DNA from: an uncultured Parabacteroides sp.
GTDB taxonomy: Bacteria > Bacteroidota > Bacteroidia > Bacteroidales > Tannerellaceae
Length of the DNA: 64,000 nt
Assembly: GCF_947855115.1 (NCBI RefSeq)
Contig: NZ_CANTZW010000018.1
Coordinates: forward strand, 23,980 to 87,979
Direction: 5' to 3'
The notes beneath the pieces are model-generated. The model did no database searches. It was given only the letters and a program-made list of their open reading frames with translations, and was not told where the DNA came from. Of the stretch, positions 8,620-18,968 are shown in pieces. Every line of letters starts with the position of its first letter. Within the stretch, counting starts at the first letter, position 1. Both the position numbers and the translations under genes were made by a program.

Positions 8620-9939
8620 ATGAATATAAAACAAACCATTTTAACTACCAGCGGGCTTTTGCTCGCTGGTATTGTTGAGGCTCAGTCGGCTCACCCGAAC
8701 GTGATCTTGATCTATACGGACGATCATGGATCGTTGGATGTGAATTGTTTTGGAGCGAAAGATTTATGTACCCCCAATATGGATGCCTTGGCAAATCAGG
8801 GCGTTCGTTTTACCCAGTTTTATGGGGCGGCGGTTAGCTCGGTGTCGAGAGCTTCTTTATTGACGGGGCAATTCGCCAAACGCGCGGGACTTACGGTGAA
8901 TGCGGGAGGAAATAATTTCTTGCCGGTAGAAAAAGAGACCATAGCCGAGCGGATGAAATCGAATGGTTACCGTACTGCCTTGATCGGAAAATGGCATTTG
9001 GGCGACCGTATAGAACAGGGGCCGAACGCACAGGGTTTCGATTACTTCTGGGGGATACGGGGAGGATGTGTGGATAATTATTCCCATTTCTATTATTGGG
9101 GAGGCCCGAACCGGCACGATTTGTGGCAGAATGAGAGGGAGATCTATTCTCCGGGAAACTTCTTTGCCGCTGAGAACCTGAAAGAGATCAAGAAGTTCGC
9201 CACGGAAGATAAAGAGAAACCGTTCTTTATCTATTGGGCGGTAAATATACCTCATTATCCATTGCAACCCAGCGAGAAATGGCTGGATTATTATGCGGAC
9301 CTGCCTAATCCTAGAAGAATGTATGCGGCGTTTGTCTCTACCTTCGATGATTATTTAGGAGAGTTACGTACCTTCTTGGCCGCCGAGGGATTGGCCGATA
9401 ATACCATTCTGGTTTTCCAGTCGGACAACGGGCATAGCATGGAGGAGCGTACTTTTAGAGGAGGAGGCTATAGCGGTCCTTACCGGGCCGGAAAGTTCTC
9501 TTTGTTTGAGGGAGGTATCCGGGTCCCGGCTATTATCTGCTGGCCCAAGGAATTGCCTCAAGGAGAGGTACGTGATCAGGTAGCGATGAATATAGACTGG
9601 TTCCCTACGTTGGTCGAGTTATGCGGTCTTTCCACGGAAGGGATGGATGTAGATGGAAAGAGCTTGGTTCCACTTATAAAAGACGGTTCTAAGCCATCTC
9701 CCCATAAGGTACTCCATTTTGACTTTGGGAATCAGTGGGCGGTCCGTTGCGGAGAGTGGAAGCTAATAGCGAATCCTCATGACGTGACCCCGAAAGGAGA
9801 AGTGGTCCTTAATGAGTTGTTCCTTTCCAATTTGGAAAAAGATAACACCGAACGCACGGATTTCAAAGATCAATATCCCGAGAAGGTAAAAGAGTTGCGA
9901 TCGATGAGAGACGCTTTTGAGAGTTCTTTAAAAAAGTGA
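8620..9939 (+). CDS. family S1 sulfatase, serine type, with atypical Val in the maturation motif
   Basis: 439-aa formylglycine-dependent sulfatase, probably periplasmic (signal peptide about 1-22, ...GIVEAQ). Metal-binding start VILIYTDDHGS (DDH 34-36). The maturation motif is S73-S-V-S-R77-A-S-L-L-T-G: serine at the formylglycine position and valine where the consensus (C/S)-x-(P/A)-x-R has Pro or Ala. Further sites: GKWHLGD (about 125), HYPL (about 210), the metal-site SDNGH (about 268) and GPYRAGKFSLFEGGIRVP. The overall pattern is closest to arylsulfatase A / GalNAc-6-sulfatase-like proteins; the substrate is not determinable by eye. It follows SusD by 27 bp and is followed by a 111-bp gap holding a promoter-like element. 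Confidence 0.9.
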   Translation: MNIKQTILTTSGLLLAGIVEAQSAHPNVILIYTDDHGSLDVNCFGAKDLCTPNMDALANQGVRFTQFYGAAVSSVSRASLLTGQFAKRAGLTVNAGGNNFLPVEKETIAERMKSNGYRTALIGKWHLGDRIEQGPNAQGFDYFWGIRGGCVDNYSHFYYWGGPNRHDLWQNEREIYSPGNFFAAENLKEIKKFATEDKEKPFFIYWAVNIPHYPLQPSEKWLDYYADLPNPRRMYAAFVSTFDDYLGELRTFLAAEGLADNTILVFQSDNGHSMEERTFRGGGYSGPYRAGKFSLFEGGIRVPAIICWPKELPQGEVRDQVAMNIDWFPTLVELCGLSTEGMDVDGKSLVPLIKDGSKPSPHKVLHFDFGNQWAVRCGEWKLIANPHDVTPKGEVVLNELFLSNLEKDNTERTDFKDQYPEKVKELRSMRDAFESSLKK

Positions 9940-10010
9940 TGATCTTAGGAATGTAAGTATATTCTTGCTTTAAAAAATGTGAAAAGAAAGAACGTCTGAT
10001 TATGTATGTT

Positions 10011-10018
10011 TATATTTG
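10011..10018 (+). promoter_or_regulatory. -7 box before the second sulfatase
   Basis: TATATTTG is a perfect TAnnTTTG match, 32 bp before the ATG at 10051. No clear -33 TTG is seen. It may let the second and third sulfatases be transcribed independently of the SusCD promoter. Confidence 0.45.
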
Positions 10019-10050
10019 TTTAATAAAAAGCCAATATATCAAATAATATC

Positions 10051-11481
10051 ATGAAGAATAAACTAATGTTTCTGACGGCAGCCTCGGCCTTTTCGATGGC
10101 AGGTATGGCCGCTGATTACACGAATATCGTCTTAATTAATTTGGATGATGTAGGTTACGGAGATTTTTCTTGTAATGGAGCTTACGGGTATACCACTCCG
10201 AATATCGATAAAATGGCGGCGGAAGGCGTTCGTTTTACGCATTTTTTGGCGGGGCAGCCGATTAGTGGGGCATCTCGTGCCGGCTTGTTGACCGGTTGCT
10301 ATCCGAATCGTATCGGTTTTTCCGGCGCTCCGGGGCCTGACTCGAACTACGGGATCCATCCGGAAGAAATGACGATCGCGGAAGTATTGAAGCAGAAAGG
10401 ATATAGTACCGCTATTTTCGGTAAATGGCATTTAGGTAGCCAGAAGGAGTTCCTACCCCTGCAAAATGGCTTCGATGAATACTATGGTTTACCGTATTCC
10501 AACGATATGTGGCCTTTTCACCCGCAACAGGGCGAGGTATTTAATTTCCCGGATTTGCCGACTTATGACGGAAATGAGATTATCGGCTATAATACAGACC
10601 AAACACGGCTGACGACGGACTATACCACTCGTTCTGTTAATTTCATCAAGAAAAATAAGAATAAACCGTTCTTCTTGTATCTGGCTCATAACATGCCCCA
10701 TGTGCCATTGGCTGTATCCGATAAGTTCAAGGGAAAGAGCGAGCAAGGTTTATATGGCGACGTGATGATGGAGATCGACTGGAGTGTGGGTGAGATATTC
10801 AAGACATTGCGTGAACTGGGTTTGGAAGATAATACATTGGTGATCTTGACTTCCGATAACGGGCCTTGGACCAATTATGGAAATCATGCCGGTTCTGCTG
10901 GAGGATTGCGTGAGGCAAAGGCTACAACCTTCGATGGCGGTAACCGTGTGCCTTGTATCATGTATTGGAAAGGTAGGACGCTGGCGGGTACGACTTGCAA
11001 TAAGTTGGCCTCAAATATCGACCTTCTTCCTACGTTTGCCGAGATCGCGGAAGCTCCGCTTCCTCCTCGTAAGATTGATGGAGTGAGTATTTTGCCGCTG
11101 ATCGAAGGTAAAAAAGATGCCAATCCCCGTGAGTCTTTTGTCTATTATTATCATAAGAATGACTTGGAGGCTGTCACGGATGGAATGTTTAAACTGGTAT
11201 TCCCTCATAAATACGTTACGTACGGAGCCTATGAGCCGGGAAATGATGGCCAGCCGGGTAAATTGACGAATCTGGAGATCATGAAGCCGGAGATGTACGA
11301 TTTGCGTCGTGATCCGGGAGAGCGTTATAACGTGATTTCCCAGTATCCGGAGGTGGCTGCGAAATTAATGAAGATCGCGGACCAGAAACGCCATGAGCTG
11401 GGGGATGACTTGACGCGAATGAAAGGTACGGAGCGTCGTGATCCGGGTTTGGTACAAGGAAAACAACGTAACGACCTATGA
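10051..11481 (+). CDS. family S1 sulfatase, serine type (arylsulfatase-like)
   Basis: 476-aa exported sulfatase (signal peptide about 1-20, ending AGMAA). Metal site NIVLINLDDVGYGDFS (DD 32-33). Maturation motif S72-G-A-S-R76-A-G-L-L-T-G, a standard S-x-A-x-R form recognised by anaerobic sulfatase-maturating enzymes. Other conserved elements: IFGKWHLGS (about 125), HNMPHVPL (about 210), LTSDNGPW (about 270), EAKATTFDGGNRVPCIMYW, and a C-terminal YDLRRDPGERYNV. It resembles arylsulfatase A / GalNAc-sulfatase subfamilies; the sulfate position is unknown. Its stop codon overlaps the start of the next sulfatase by 4 bp, so the two are translationally coupled. Confidence 0.92.
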   Translation: MKNKLMFLTAASAFSMAGMAADYTNIVLINLDDVGYGDFSCNGAYGYTTPNIDKMAAEGVRFTHFLAGQPISGASRAGLLTGCYPNRIGFSGAPGPDSNYGIHPEEMTIAEVLKQKGYSTAIFGKWHLGSQKEFLPLQNGFDEYYGLPYSNDMWPFHPQQGEVFNFPDLPTYDGNEIIGYNTDQTRLTTDYTTRSVNFIKKNKNKPFFLYLAHNMPHVPLAVSDKFKGKSEQGLYGDVMMEIDWSVGEIFKTLRELGLEDNTLVILTSDNGPWTNYGNHAGSAGGLREAKATTFDGGNRVPCIMYWKGRTLAGTTCNKLASNIDLLPTFAEIAEAPLPPRKIDGVSILPLIEGKKDANPRESFVYYYHKNDLEAVTDGMFKLVFPHKYVTYGAYEPGNDGQPGKLTNLEIMKPEMYDLRRDPGERYNVISQYPEVAAKLMKIADQKRHELGDDLTRMKGTERRDPGLVQGKQRNDL

Positions 11482-13052
11482 AACAATCATTGATTAGTAT
11501 CGGATTGACTGCCTGTTGTCTTTCGGGAAACGGGCAGTTTCTCTTGGCCGCTGATAAGCCGGTATCAGAGAATCGCCCTAATATCTTGTTTATCCTCTCG
11601 GATGACCATACATCCCAATCTTGGGGTATTTATGGTGGAGTGTTAGGGGAATATGCCCGGAACGAGAATATCCGTCGCTTGGCGAAGGAAGGTTGCGTGT
11701 TGGATAACTGTTTCTGTACGAACTCGATCTCTTCCCCTAGCCGTGCGGCGATCTTGACCGGGGCTTATAGCCATGTGAACGGGGTCTATACATTGAGTGA
11801 TTCTTTCGATCCGGAACAGGATAATATCGCTAAACGAATGAAGGAGGGGGGCTATCAGACAGCCTTGATCGGTAAATGGCATCTGAAAACGCAACCACAG
11901 GGTTTCGATTTTTATTCCGTGTTTCATGACCAAGGCGAGTACCGGGACCCTACTTTTATAAATTGTACAGACCCTTGGCCGGGTGAGCGTAACTTTGGGG
12001 AACGAGTACGTGGTTTTTCCACGGATATCGTGACAGATAAGGCGATCCGCTGGATGAAGGAGGCCGATAAAAACCGTCCGTTCATGATGTGTTGCCATTT
12101 CAAGGCTACTCATGAGCCTTGGGATTTCCCGGAACGGATGAGGCATTTGTATGACGGCGTTGTTTTTCCGGAACCGGAGAATTTATTTGATTGGGGGCCG
12201 GAGACAAATGGACGTTCCTTCTCCGGACAACCTTTGGAGGAATTGGCTCGCCGTTGGGACGTAGCGTCGCAAGATCCCGATAAATGGTGGTGCCGGTATC
12301 CGGAATTGCCTTTTACGACGAAGGGTATGCACCGATCTGCCGCTCGTAGCGCCGCTTACCAGAAATTGGTGCGCGATTACTTGCGTTGCGGGGCTACGAT
12401 TGATGATAATATCGGGAGATTGCTGAAGGCGTTGGATGATATGGGCATCGCCGATAATACGATCGTGGTGTACGTATCCGACCAGGGGTATTTTCTGGGT
12501 GAGCATGGTTTCTTTGATAAGCGTATGATGTATGAGGAGTCTTTACGTATGCCCTTCGTGATCCGTTATCCGAAGGAGATCCCGGCGGGAACCCGTAATA
12601 AGGATATAATCTTGAACGTGGATTTCGCTTCTTTATTGGCAGATTACGCAGGCGTGAAGGTGCCTGAAGAATCGCAAGGCCATAGTTTCCGGGATAACTT
12701 GAAAGGGAATACTCCCAAGGATTGGCGTAAGGAAATGTATTATCGCTACTGGACTCAGCATTCGAATCGCCCGGCTCATATGGGAATTCGTAATGAACGG
12801 TATAAACTGATGTTCTTCTATGGTGATCGTCTGAATATGACCGGATCGGAGGATAAGACCACCACTCCGGCGTGGGAATTTTACGATCTTCAATCTGATC
12901 CGCGTGAGAACCATAACGCCTACGGCGATCCTCAATATGCCAAGATTATCCGGCAGATGAAGGAGGAAATGTTGAAACTACGGAAAGAGGTTCAGGACGA
13001 AGATAAGAATACACCTAGAATGAAGAAGATTATGGATACCTATTATTGGTGA
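11478..13052 (+). CDS. family S1 sulfatase, serine type (heparan/glucosamine-type group)
   Basis: 524-aa sulfatase with a hydrophobic N-terminus (about 1-25, ending LLAA). Metal site ILFILSDDHTSQSWG. Maturation motif S85-S-P-S-R89-A-A-I-L-T-G, a canonical serine form. Also ALIGKWHLKTQPQGFDFY, the substrate-side FKATHEPWDFPERM, and the second metal site YVSDQGYFLGEHGFFDKRMM. The C-terminus ends TPRMKKIMDTYYW, a tail type shared by part of the remnant at 51920. It resembles N-sulfoglucosamine/glucosamine-6-sulfatase-like proteins, closest in this window to the sulfatase at 52156. The start overlaps the previous stop (ATGA). It is the last gene of the locus, followed by a strong terminator. Confidence 0.92.
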   Translation: MKQSLISIGLTACCLSGNGQFLLAADKPVSENRPNILFILSDDHTSQSWGIYGGVLGEYARNENIRRLAKEGCVLDNCFCTNSISSPSRAAILTGAYSHVNGVYTLSDSFDPEQDNIAKRMKEGGYQTALIGKWHLKTQPQGFDFYSVFHDQGEYRDPTFINCTDPWPGERNFGERVRGFSTDIVTDKAIRWMKEADKNRPFMMCCHFKATHEPWDFPERMRHLYDGVVFPEPENLFDWGPETNGRSFSGQPLEELARRWDVASQDPDKWWCRYPELPFTTKGMHRSAARSAAYQKLVRDYLRCGATIDDNIGRLLKALDDMGIADNTIVVYVSDQGYFLGEHGFFDKRMMYEESLRMPFVIRYPKEIPAGTRNKDIILNVDFASLLADYAGVKVPEESQGHSFRDNLKGNTPKDWRKEMYYRYWTQHSNRPAHMGIRNERYKLMFFYGDRLNMTGSEDKTTTPAWEFYDLQSDPRENHNAYGDPQYAKIIRQMKEEMLKLRKEVQDEDKNTPRMKKIMDTYYW

Positions 13053-13079
13053 AAAAGAGATAAATAGGGGCATGGAAAA

Positions 13080-13110
13080 AAAGAAGGTATTCGCAAGGAA
13101 TACCTTCTTT
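13080..13110. terminator. bidirectional terminator between sulfatase locus and RND operon
   Basis: aaagaaggtattc (13080-13092), a 5-nt loop, then the exact complement gaataccttcttt (13098-13110), flanked by A-rich and T-rich ends. It can serve both convergent transcripts. Confidence 0.85.
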
Positions 13111-13136
13111 TGCCTCATTAGAGGTTTGGAAACTTT

Positions 13137-16100
13137 CTATTGTTTAGGCGTATTATCCGTCTTCTTTCCTTTATCCAGCCATTTCTCTTGGATAGTCTGC
13201 ATCAACTCATAGAAGTTAGGGATGAACATCGTAGCGAATATCGTATTGATAGCCATGCCGAATACTACCGCCGCACCTAGGGATATACGGCTGGCCGCTC
13301 CCGCTCCGGTCGCGAAAAGCAAAGGCATGACACCCAATACAAAGGCGAACGAGGTCATCAGGATCGGGCGTAAACGAACGTGTCCGGCTTCCAAGGCGGA
13401 ATCCCGTATCGGATTGCCTTCCTTCCGGAAATCCCGGGCGAACTCTACGATCAAGATACCATTCTTGGCAGACAAGGCAATCAATAAGATAATACCGATC
13501 TGCGTATATACGCTTACCGGAACTCCCATCACCCAACAGCCGATAATAGCTCCCAACAGGGCGATAGGCAAACCCATGATAGCCGCCAACGGACTTGTCC
13601 AGCTTTCGTATTGAGCCGAGAGAACCAAGAATGCGACTAGCAATGCCATGGCGAAAATAATCATGGTTGTAGATCCCGCTTTCGTCTCTTGATAAGCGAC
13701 CGAGGTCCATTCATATCCGAAATTATCACCTAATTGCTCCTGTATCAACTCCTCCATCGCTAGGATCGCCTCCCCGGAGCTATATTTCGGGTTGGCGATA
13801 CAAGTAATAGCCGCCGATGAATACATATTATATAAGTTGATCTGGTCTAATCCCAATTGCTCGTCTAACTCGATAAAAGAGGAAAAAGGTACCATCTTTC
13901 CATTGCTATTCTCCAGACTCAAGCGGAGGACATCGTCGATCACTTTCTGCGCCTCTCCGTTCGCCTCGATCTTAACTTGGTAAATACGTCCGAACTCCAC
14001 GAAATCGTTCACGTACGCCGCACCCATATAATAGCTGAGCGTGGAGAATACTTGATTCAACTGAAGACCGAGCATCTGCACTTTATCCCGGTCTATCTTC
14101 AGCAAATACTGCGGCGTATTGGCTTGATACATACAAGAAAGGTTCAGCAATTGCGGTTTCGAGCGATAGCTGGCCAGCAATGTCTCCACGGCGTGCTGCA
14201 TCTCCGTCGGGCCTAGGTTCTTACGATCCTCCAATTGCAGTTGCAAACCGCCCGAAGCGCCCAGTCCCGGGATAGCGGGCGGTACCATACCGAATACCTG
14301 CGCTTCTTGGATAGCCGATGCCTCCCGGTTGAAACGGTTGGTCACGGCCTCTGCCGTATGTTCCTTGCCTTTGCGCTCGTTCCAGTTCTTTAGGATCACG
14401 AAGAAGGTCGCCGCGTTGGATTGCTCTCCTCCACCCATCACGGAGAATCCGCTAACGCTGACGAATGATTTCACCTCGGGGTACCTCTTTAGGATCTCGT
14501 CGATCTGCTTGGTGACCGCCTCCGTCCGGTTCAAGCTCGCCGCCGGGGGTAATTGGGATACGACTAGGAAATAGCCGTCGTCCTCTTCGGGTATAAAGGT
14601 TGCCGGCCAGCGCATAAACAAGATAACCGCTACCGCCGTGATGATACCGTAAACGATCATCGCCGTTCCCGGCCGTTTCAGCATCCGCTCTACGATCGAG
14701 TCGTACATCTTCTGGGTCTTTCCGTATATCTTATTGAATCCCTTGAAGAGGAAGAATTTCGGTTCTTCCGTATTCTTCTCCAAGAAAAGGGCGCAAAGCG
14801 AGGGCGTAAGCGTAAGTGAGTTAAATCCGCTTAATACGGTAGCGGCGGCGATTGTCAAGGCGAATTGCTTATAGAGCTGCCCGGAGATACCGCTGATAAA
14901 CGTTGTCGGGATAAATACCGCCAATAGTACCAGTACCACGCCCACGATAGGCCCCACGATCTCGTCCATGGCCTTCGATACCGCCTCACGGGCCGTATAT
15001 TTTCCGGTATCAAGGAGCCGGGTGGAGTTCTCTACCACCACGATGGCGTCATCTACCACCACCGCTATCGCCAGGATCAGGCCGAATAGGGTTAACGTAT
15101 TAATGGAGAACCCTAAAGCCGCCATGACCGCCAGCGTACCGATCAATGAGACCGGAATCGTAATGAACGGGATGACTACCGCCCGGAAATTCTGCAAGAA
15201 TAAGAAGATGACCAAGACCACCAGCAAGGTTGTCTCCAAGAACGTGATAAGCACCTCATGGATGGAGGCGTCGATCACCTCGGTCGTATCCAAGGTCACT
15301 TTGTATTCCACGCCTTCGGGTAAGGAACTGCCTAATTCTTTCATCTTGGCCTTTACCACCTTCGATACATCCAAGGAGTTGGAGCCCGGTAATTGGTAGA
15401 TCGCTATCGCCGCCGTCGGCTGTCCGCTTAATTTAGAGACCACGTTATAAGAGGAGCTACCTAACTCTATGCGGGCGATATCTTTCAATCGCAGGATCTT
15501 GCCGCCTTGCCCGGTCTTAAGGACAATATTGCCGAACTCATCCGGTGTCGTCAACCGTCCTTTTACGGTCAAGGTGTATTGATAGGGGTTATCTGCCCGT
15601 ATAATCGGTTGGCCTACGTAACCGGCGGATACTTGGGCGTTTTGCGTGGATATGGCTTGATAAACCATGTCCGGTGTCAAGTTACGGATACGCATCGCCT
15701 CCGGATCTAGCCAGATACGCATGCTGTAGTTTCCGGCTCCCATTACCTGTACCGAGCCTACACCCGGCAGACGGGTTAGCTGGTCTATCATATTTAAGGT
15801 GGCGTAATTACTTAGATACAACCCATCGTAAATGGAATCCTTGGAACTTAGGGTAAGCATCATCACGATATTGGAGGATTGCTTGCGGGTGGTGATACCT
15901 TGTACGATCACGGGTTCCGGCAAGCTGCTCTGGGCGATACTCACCCGGTTTTGCACCATGACGGTCGCCATGTCGATATCCGTTCCCACGGCGAAGGTGA
16001 TCGTAAGGGAGTAAGCCCCTGAACTGGAGGAGTTGGAACTCATGTAAAGCATACCGTCCACGCCGTTTACCTGTTGCTCGATCGGTAAACCTACGGTCTG

Positions 16101-16274
16101 CGCTACCGTTTGTGCGTCCGCTCCGGGATAAACGGCAGATACCTGTACGGTAGGCGGCGTGATCTCCGGATACTGGGCGATCGGTAATATATTGAGGGTG
16201 ACCAAACCCGCCACGACGATGATCAGAGCAAGTACGGTGGCGAATATCGGTCTGTTAATAAAGAACTTTACCAT
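13137..16274 (-). CDS. RND efflux pump, AcrB/MexB-type inner-membrane permease
   Basis: 1045-aa proton-driven efflux pump of the HAE1 family, the usual length. It starts [20 protein letters not shown], the first membrane helix, followed by the porter-domain sequence [18 protein letters not shown]. Helices 2-6 lie around residues 335-500, including [15 protein letters not shown] with the paired aspartates of the proton relay. A second porter half follows, then helices 8-12 (about 870-1030). It trimerises and exports drugs, bile salts or detergents; substrate range is not readable. It is the last gene of a three-gene operon, 7 bp after the membrane-fusion gene. Confidence 0.95.
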   Translation of the reverse strand: MVKFFINRPIFATVLALIIVVAGLVTLNILPIAQYPEITPPTVQVSAVYPGADAQTVAQTVGLPIEQQVNGVDGMLYMSSNSSSSGAYSLTITFAVGTDIDMATVMVQNRVSIAQSSLPEPVIVQGITTRKQSSNIVMMLTLSSKDSIYDGLYLSNYATLNMIDQLTRLPGVGSVQVMGAGNYSMRIWLDPEAMRIRNLTPDMVYQAISTQNAQVSAGYVGQPIIRADNPYQYTLTVKGRLTTPDEFGNIVLKTGQGGKILRLKDIARIELGSSSYNVVSKLSGQPTAAIAIYQLPGSNSLDVSKVVKAKMKELGSSLPEGVEYKVTLDTTEVIDASIHEVLITFLETTLLVVLVIFLFLQNFRAVVIPFITIPVSLIGTLAVMAALGFSINTLTLFGLILAIAVVVDDAIVVVENSTRLLDTGKYTAREAVSKAMDEIVGPIVGVVLVLLAVFIPTTFISGISGQLYKQFALTIAAATVLSGFNSLTLTPSLCALFLEKNTEEPKFFLFKGFNKIYGKTQKMYDSIVERMLKRPGTAMIVYGIITAVAVILFMRWPATFIPEEDDGYFLVVSQLPPAASLNRTEAVTKQIDEILKRYPEVKSFVSVSGFSVMGGGEQSNAATFFVILKNWNERKGKEHTAEAVTNRFNREASAIQEAQVFGMVPPAIPGLGASGGLQLQLEDRKNLGPTEMQHAVETLLASYRSKPQLLNLSCMYQANTPQYLLKIDRDKVQMLGLQLNQVFSTLSYYMGAAYVNDFVEFGRIYQVKIEANGEAQKVIDDVLRLSLENSNGKMVPFSSFIELDEQLGLDQINLYNMYSSAAITCIANPKYSSGEAILAMEELIQEQLGDNFGYEWTSVAYQETKAGSTTMIIFAMALLVAFLVLSAQYESWTSPLAAIMGLPIALLGAIIGCWVMGVPVSVYTQIGIILLIALSAKNGILIVEFARDFRKEGNPIRDSALEAGHVRLRPILMTSFAFVLGVMPLLFATGAGAASRISLGAAVVFGMAINTIFATMFIPNFYELMQTIQEKWLDKGKKTDNTPKQ

Positions 16275-16281
16275 AGCTTGC

Positions 16282-17397
16282 TTATTTTATAGGTTTGATA
16301 GTCATGCCATCCCGTACTTTAAGCAGGGCAGAGGTGACATAGGGATCTTGGGGGCCGATACCGGCGGTCACTTGGCGAAGCGTATCGTCTACCAGCTGGC
16401 CTACCTCGATATGGCGGTATCGTACGACATTGGAGTCGTTCACGATATAAAGGTACTTCCCTAATTGGTCGGTACCGATCGAGGCGTCGCGAACCAGGAC
16501 CGCATCCGGCTGCTCGGCGTACGGCAGGGTGATGGTGACGTATAAGCCGCTCTTCAATACATTCTTCGGGTTATCCAGGTTGGCACGTACGTTCAGGGTA
16601 CCGGTCGATAGGTCGATATTGGGGGATAGATAATCCAGCCGACCCGTATACGTGTTGCTGCCATCCTTGCCAGTGCTGACGAGGATCTCGGACGGAAGCT
16701 TCACGGTGCTATCGTTGCGGGCGGCTTCCAGCATCATCTTCATGAACTGGTTATCCTCGATATTGAAATTGGCGAACATCAGGTCGTCCTTGTATAAAGT
16801 AGCCAAGGTAACCGGCTGGACGGCTCCGTTGATGTAATTGCCTATATCGTAGCTGGCCCGGGTAACCGCACCGTCGAAAGGCGCACGGATATAGCAATAG
16901 CTCAAGTTGGTCCGTGCGGTATTCAATTCCGCCTCGGCGTTCTTCACGGCGGCCTCTGCCTCCGATACGGTAGCCTCTGCCTGGATCACTTGTATCTGGC
17001 TTACGGCGCCGCTCTTGGCCGCTTCCTTCATACGCTCATAGTTACTGCGGGCGTATTCGAGTTGGGCTTTGGAGGTCTTTACGGAAGCCTCGGCTTGGGT
17101 GACGTTATCTTGATAAGTGTCCGGTTCGATCACGAAGATAAGATCGCCTTTTTTTACCCGGCTTCCGGCCTTGAGGTAAGAGGTACGCAAGTATCCGTTG
17201 ACACGGGCTACTAAGTCTACTTTCAATTGTGAACTAAGGTATCCGGGGTATTCTTTCGTCAAGATGATGTCCTTCACGATCGGCGTGGATATGCTTATGG
17301 AGGGCACGGGTGTTTCCATCGGCTTGCTTTTCCCCTTGCAAGACGCCAATAATAAGGCGGAGGCTCCGATAATCCCTATGTAAACAAATGTCTTCAT
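16282..17397 (-). CDS. RND efflux membrane-fusion lipoprotein (AcrA-type)
   Basis: 371-aa periplasmic adaptor joining the RND pump to the outer-membrane channel. The lipobox is LLLASC with the lipidated cysteine at residue 20. The lipoyl/barrel-sandwich halves are at about 60-100 ([20 protein letters not shown]) and about 165-185 ([20 protein letters not shown]), split by a coiled-coil hairpin at about 100-160 rich in A, E and K ([20 protein letters not shown]). A beta-barrel and a membrane-proximal domain follow. It lies between the outer-membrane factor and the pump in one operon. Confidence 0.95.
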   Translation of the reverse strand: MKTFVYIGIIGASALLLASCKGKSKPMETPVPSISISTPIVKDIILTKEYPGYLSSQLKVDLVARVNGYLRTSYLKAGSRVKKGDLIFVIEPDTYQDNVTQAEASVKTSKAQLEYARSNYERMKEAAKSGAVSQIQVIQAEATVSEAEAAVKNAEAELNTARTNLSYCYIRAPFDGAVTRASYDIGNYINGAVQPVTLATLYKDDLMFANFNIEDNQFMKMMLEAARNDSTVKLPSEILVSTGKDGSNTYTGRLDYLSPNIDLSTGTLNVRANLDNPKNVLKSGLYVTITLPYAEQPDAVLVRDASIGTDQLGKYLYIVNDSNVVRYRHIEVGQLVDDTLRQVTAGIGPQDPYVTSALLKVRDGMTIKPIK

Positions 17398-17446
17398 ATC
17401 TTTTGTCTTTAATGATTATTTATATTAATTGTTTGAGTGGGCTTTT

Positions 17447-17463
17447 GTTCGATCGGATCGAAC
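17447..17463 (-). other. intercistronic palindrome after the outer-membrane factor gene
   Basis: gttcgatcggatcgaac has 8-bp perfectly complementary arms around one central base. It begins 3 bp after the OMF stop. No T-run follows on the minus strand, so it is more likely an mRNA-stabilising hairpin or a binding site than a terminator. Confidence 0.5.
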
Positions 17464-17466
17464 GGC

Positions 17467-18873
17467 CTACATAGGATTCCATCCTCCACCCAATGATTGA
17501 TAAAGCTGTATCAAGTTCAGTAGTGAGCTACCTTGAGCCTGCGTCAATTGGTTCTGGTAGGTGAGGAGGGAGCGTTGCGCGTCCAGTACATTCTGGAAAG
17601 GCGTAAGGCCCTGCTTATAGAGGTCTAAGGAAAGATCCAAGGTCTGTTTCCCTTGGTTTACCACTTCCCGGAGGGCTACAATCTGCTTGATCGAGTTCTT
17701 GTACGAGCTCATGGCGTTATCCACTTCCTGCACGGAGGTAAGCACGGTTTGGTTGAATTGCCGGATCGACTCGTCCAACTGGGCTTTCGCCAACCGGGTT
17801 GCCTGTATTTTCTGTGTGCCTTGGAAGAAGTTCCACGTAAGGGTAGGGGCGATCTCGTAGGTCAGGCTATTGTGATTCGCCAGCTTGTCGAAGTCGTGGG
17901 AGGCGAAACCGATCGAGCCTTTCACGAATATTTTCGGCCACCAATCGGACTTAGAGGCCCCGAGGGAGGCGGCAAGCGCATTGACTTGTCGTTCTGCCGC
18001 ACGTACATCCGGACGGCGTAGCAATAGGTTTGCCGGCAACCCTACGCCGACCGGCTCGATATATTCCGGCAAGGAAGCGTCTGTCTCCATGATCTTTTGC
18101 AGATCTGAAGGGTACAGGCCTAGCAGGATCGCCAAGGAGTTCGCGTATTGGATGATACCGGCTTCCAACATCGGCAGGGAGGCTTTCGTGCTGTAGTATA
18201 CGGATTGCGCCTGCGCTACATCCAGTTTGGAGACTAGCCCGGTCTCGTACCGTTTCTGGGTGATCTGTACGACGGTCTGTTGGGAGCGGCAGTTCTGTTG
18301 CGCCACCTTTACCTCTTGTTGCAGCTCTCTCATATGGATGTAGGAGGAGGCTACTTGGGCGCAAAGGGAGACCATGGCGGCGTTGTATTCCTCTTTCGAG
18401 GCGGCGAAATTCTCTTTCTCCGCTTTCACCCGGTTCCGGATACTTCCGAATACGTCTACCTCCCAGTTCATATCTACGGTAGCGCTGGAATATTGGGTGA
18501 TCGCCTTGGGTACTTGATTGATATTGCCGCTACTTTGTTGCCGTGTCCATCCGGTGGAAAGCCCTAGGGTGGGCGAGTAATTTCCTTGTGCCGACCGCAG
18601 GTTGGCTTTCGCCATGGCGATCCTGTCCATCGCCATTTGCACGGAATAGTTTTGTTTCACGGCTACTTCTATCAGCGAATCCAGCAACGGGTCCTTAAAA
18701 TTCCTCCACCAATTATCTTCTACAGGAAGTGTCTGCTGGAAATCACTCCCTTCCTCAGACCATGACCCGGGTAGGGCACGGTCTAAATACGTATGCTCTG
18801 TCTGTGCTATTACCCCGATCGGCACCAGCAAGCACAACAAAGCATAACATGTCAGGCGTAAATGTTTGTGCAT
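17467..18873 (-). CDS. outer-membrane efflux factor (TolC/OprM-type, NodT family)
   Basis: 468-aa outer-membrane channel. Signal peptide about 1-23 (LLVPIGVIAQ). Two OEP repeats follow, at about 60-250 and 265-460, with the usual alternation of long helices: VKQNYSVQMAMDRIAMAKAN, LRRPDVRAAERQVNALAASL and LYKQGLTPFQNVLDAQRSLL. The last is typical of NodT/OprM proteins. The cysteine at the lipid position of OprM is not apparent, so membrane anchoring may rely on the barrel alone. It is the first gene of the efflux operon, whereas many Bacteroidetes RND operons place the outer-membrane gene last. It is divergent from the RhuM-Fic gene. Confidence 0.94.
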   Translation of the reverse strand: MHKHLRLTCYALLCLLVPIGVIAQTEHTYLDRALPGSWSEEGSDFQQTLPVEDNWWRNFKDPLLDSLIEVAVKQNYSVQMAMDRIAMAKANLRSAQGNYSPTLGLSTGWTRQQSSGNINQVPKAITQYSSATVDMNWEVDVFGSIRNRVKAEKENFAASKEEYNAAMVSLCAQVASSYIHMRELQQEVKVAQQNCRSQQTVVQITQKRYETGLVSKLDVAQAQSVYYSTKASLPMLEAGIIQYANSLAILLGLYPSDLQKIMETDASLPEYIEPVGVGLPANLLLRRPDVRAAERQVNALAASLGASKSDWWPKIFVKGSIGFASHDFDKLANHNSLTYEIAPTLTWNFFQGTQKIQATRLAKAQLDESIRQFNQTVLTSVQEVDNAMSSYKNSIKQIVALREVVNQGKQTLDLSLDLYKQGLTPFQNVLDAQRSLLTYQNQLTQAQGSSLLNLIQLYQSLGGGWNPM

Positions 18874-18930
18874 AAATATATATGTTTAGATTTAGCTTTT
18901 AGCAAAACAGTTAAGGGTGGGAAATGTTTG

Positions 18931-18938
18931 TATCTTTG
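18931..18938 (+). promoter_or_regulatory. -7 box before the RhuM-Fic gene
   Basis: TATCTTTG fits TAnnTTTG exactly and lies 30 bp before the ATG at 18969. No clear -33 element is seen. Confidence 0.5.
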
Positions 18939-18968
18939 TCTATTTATATATCCTAAAAACTAAAACGT

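Noticed and set aside
13216..13710. Long antisense frames over the RND, SbcC and malic enzyme genes
   Set aside because: They overlap well-supported genes completely and reflect codon bias of the true frame; no family features are visible.
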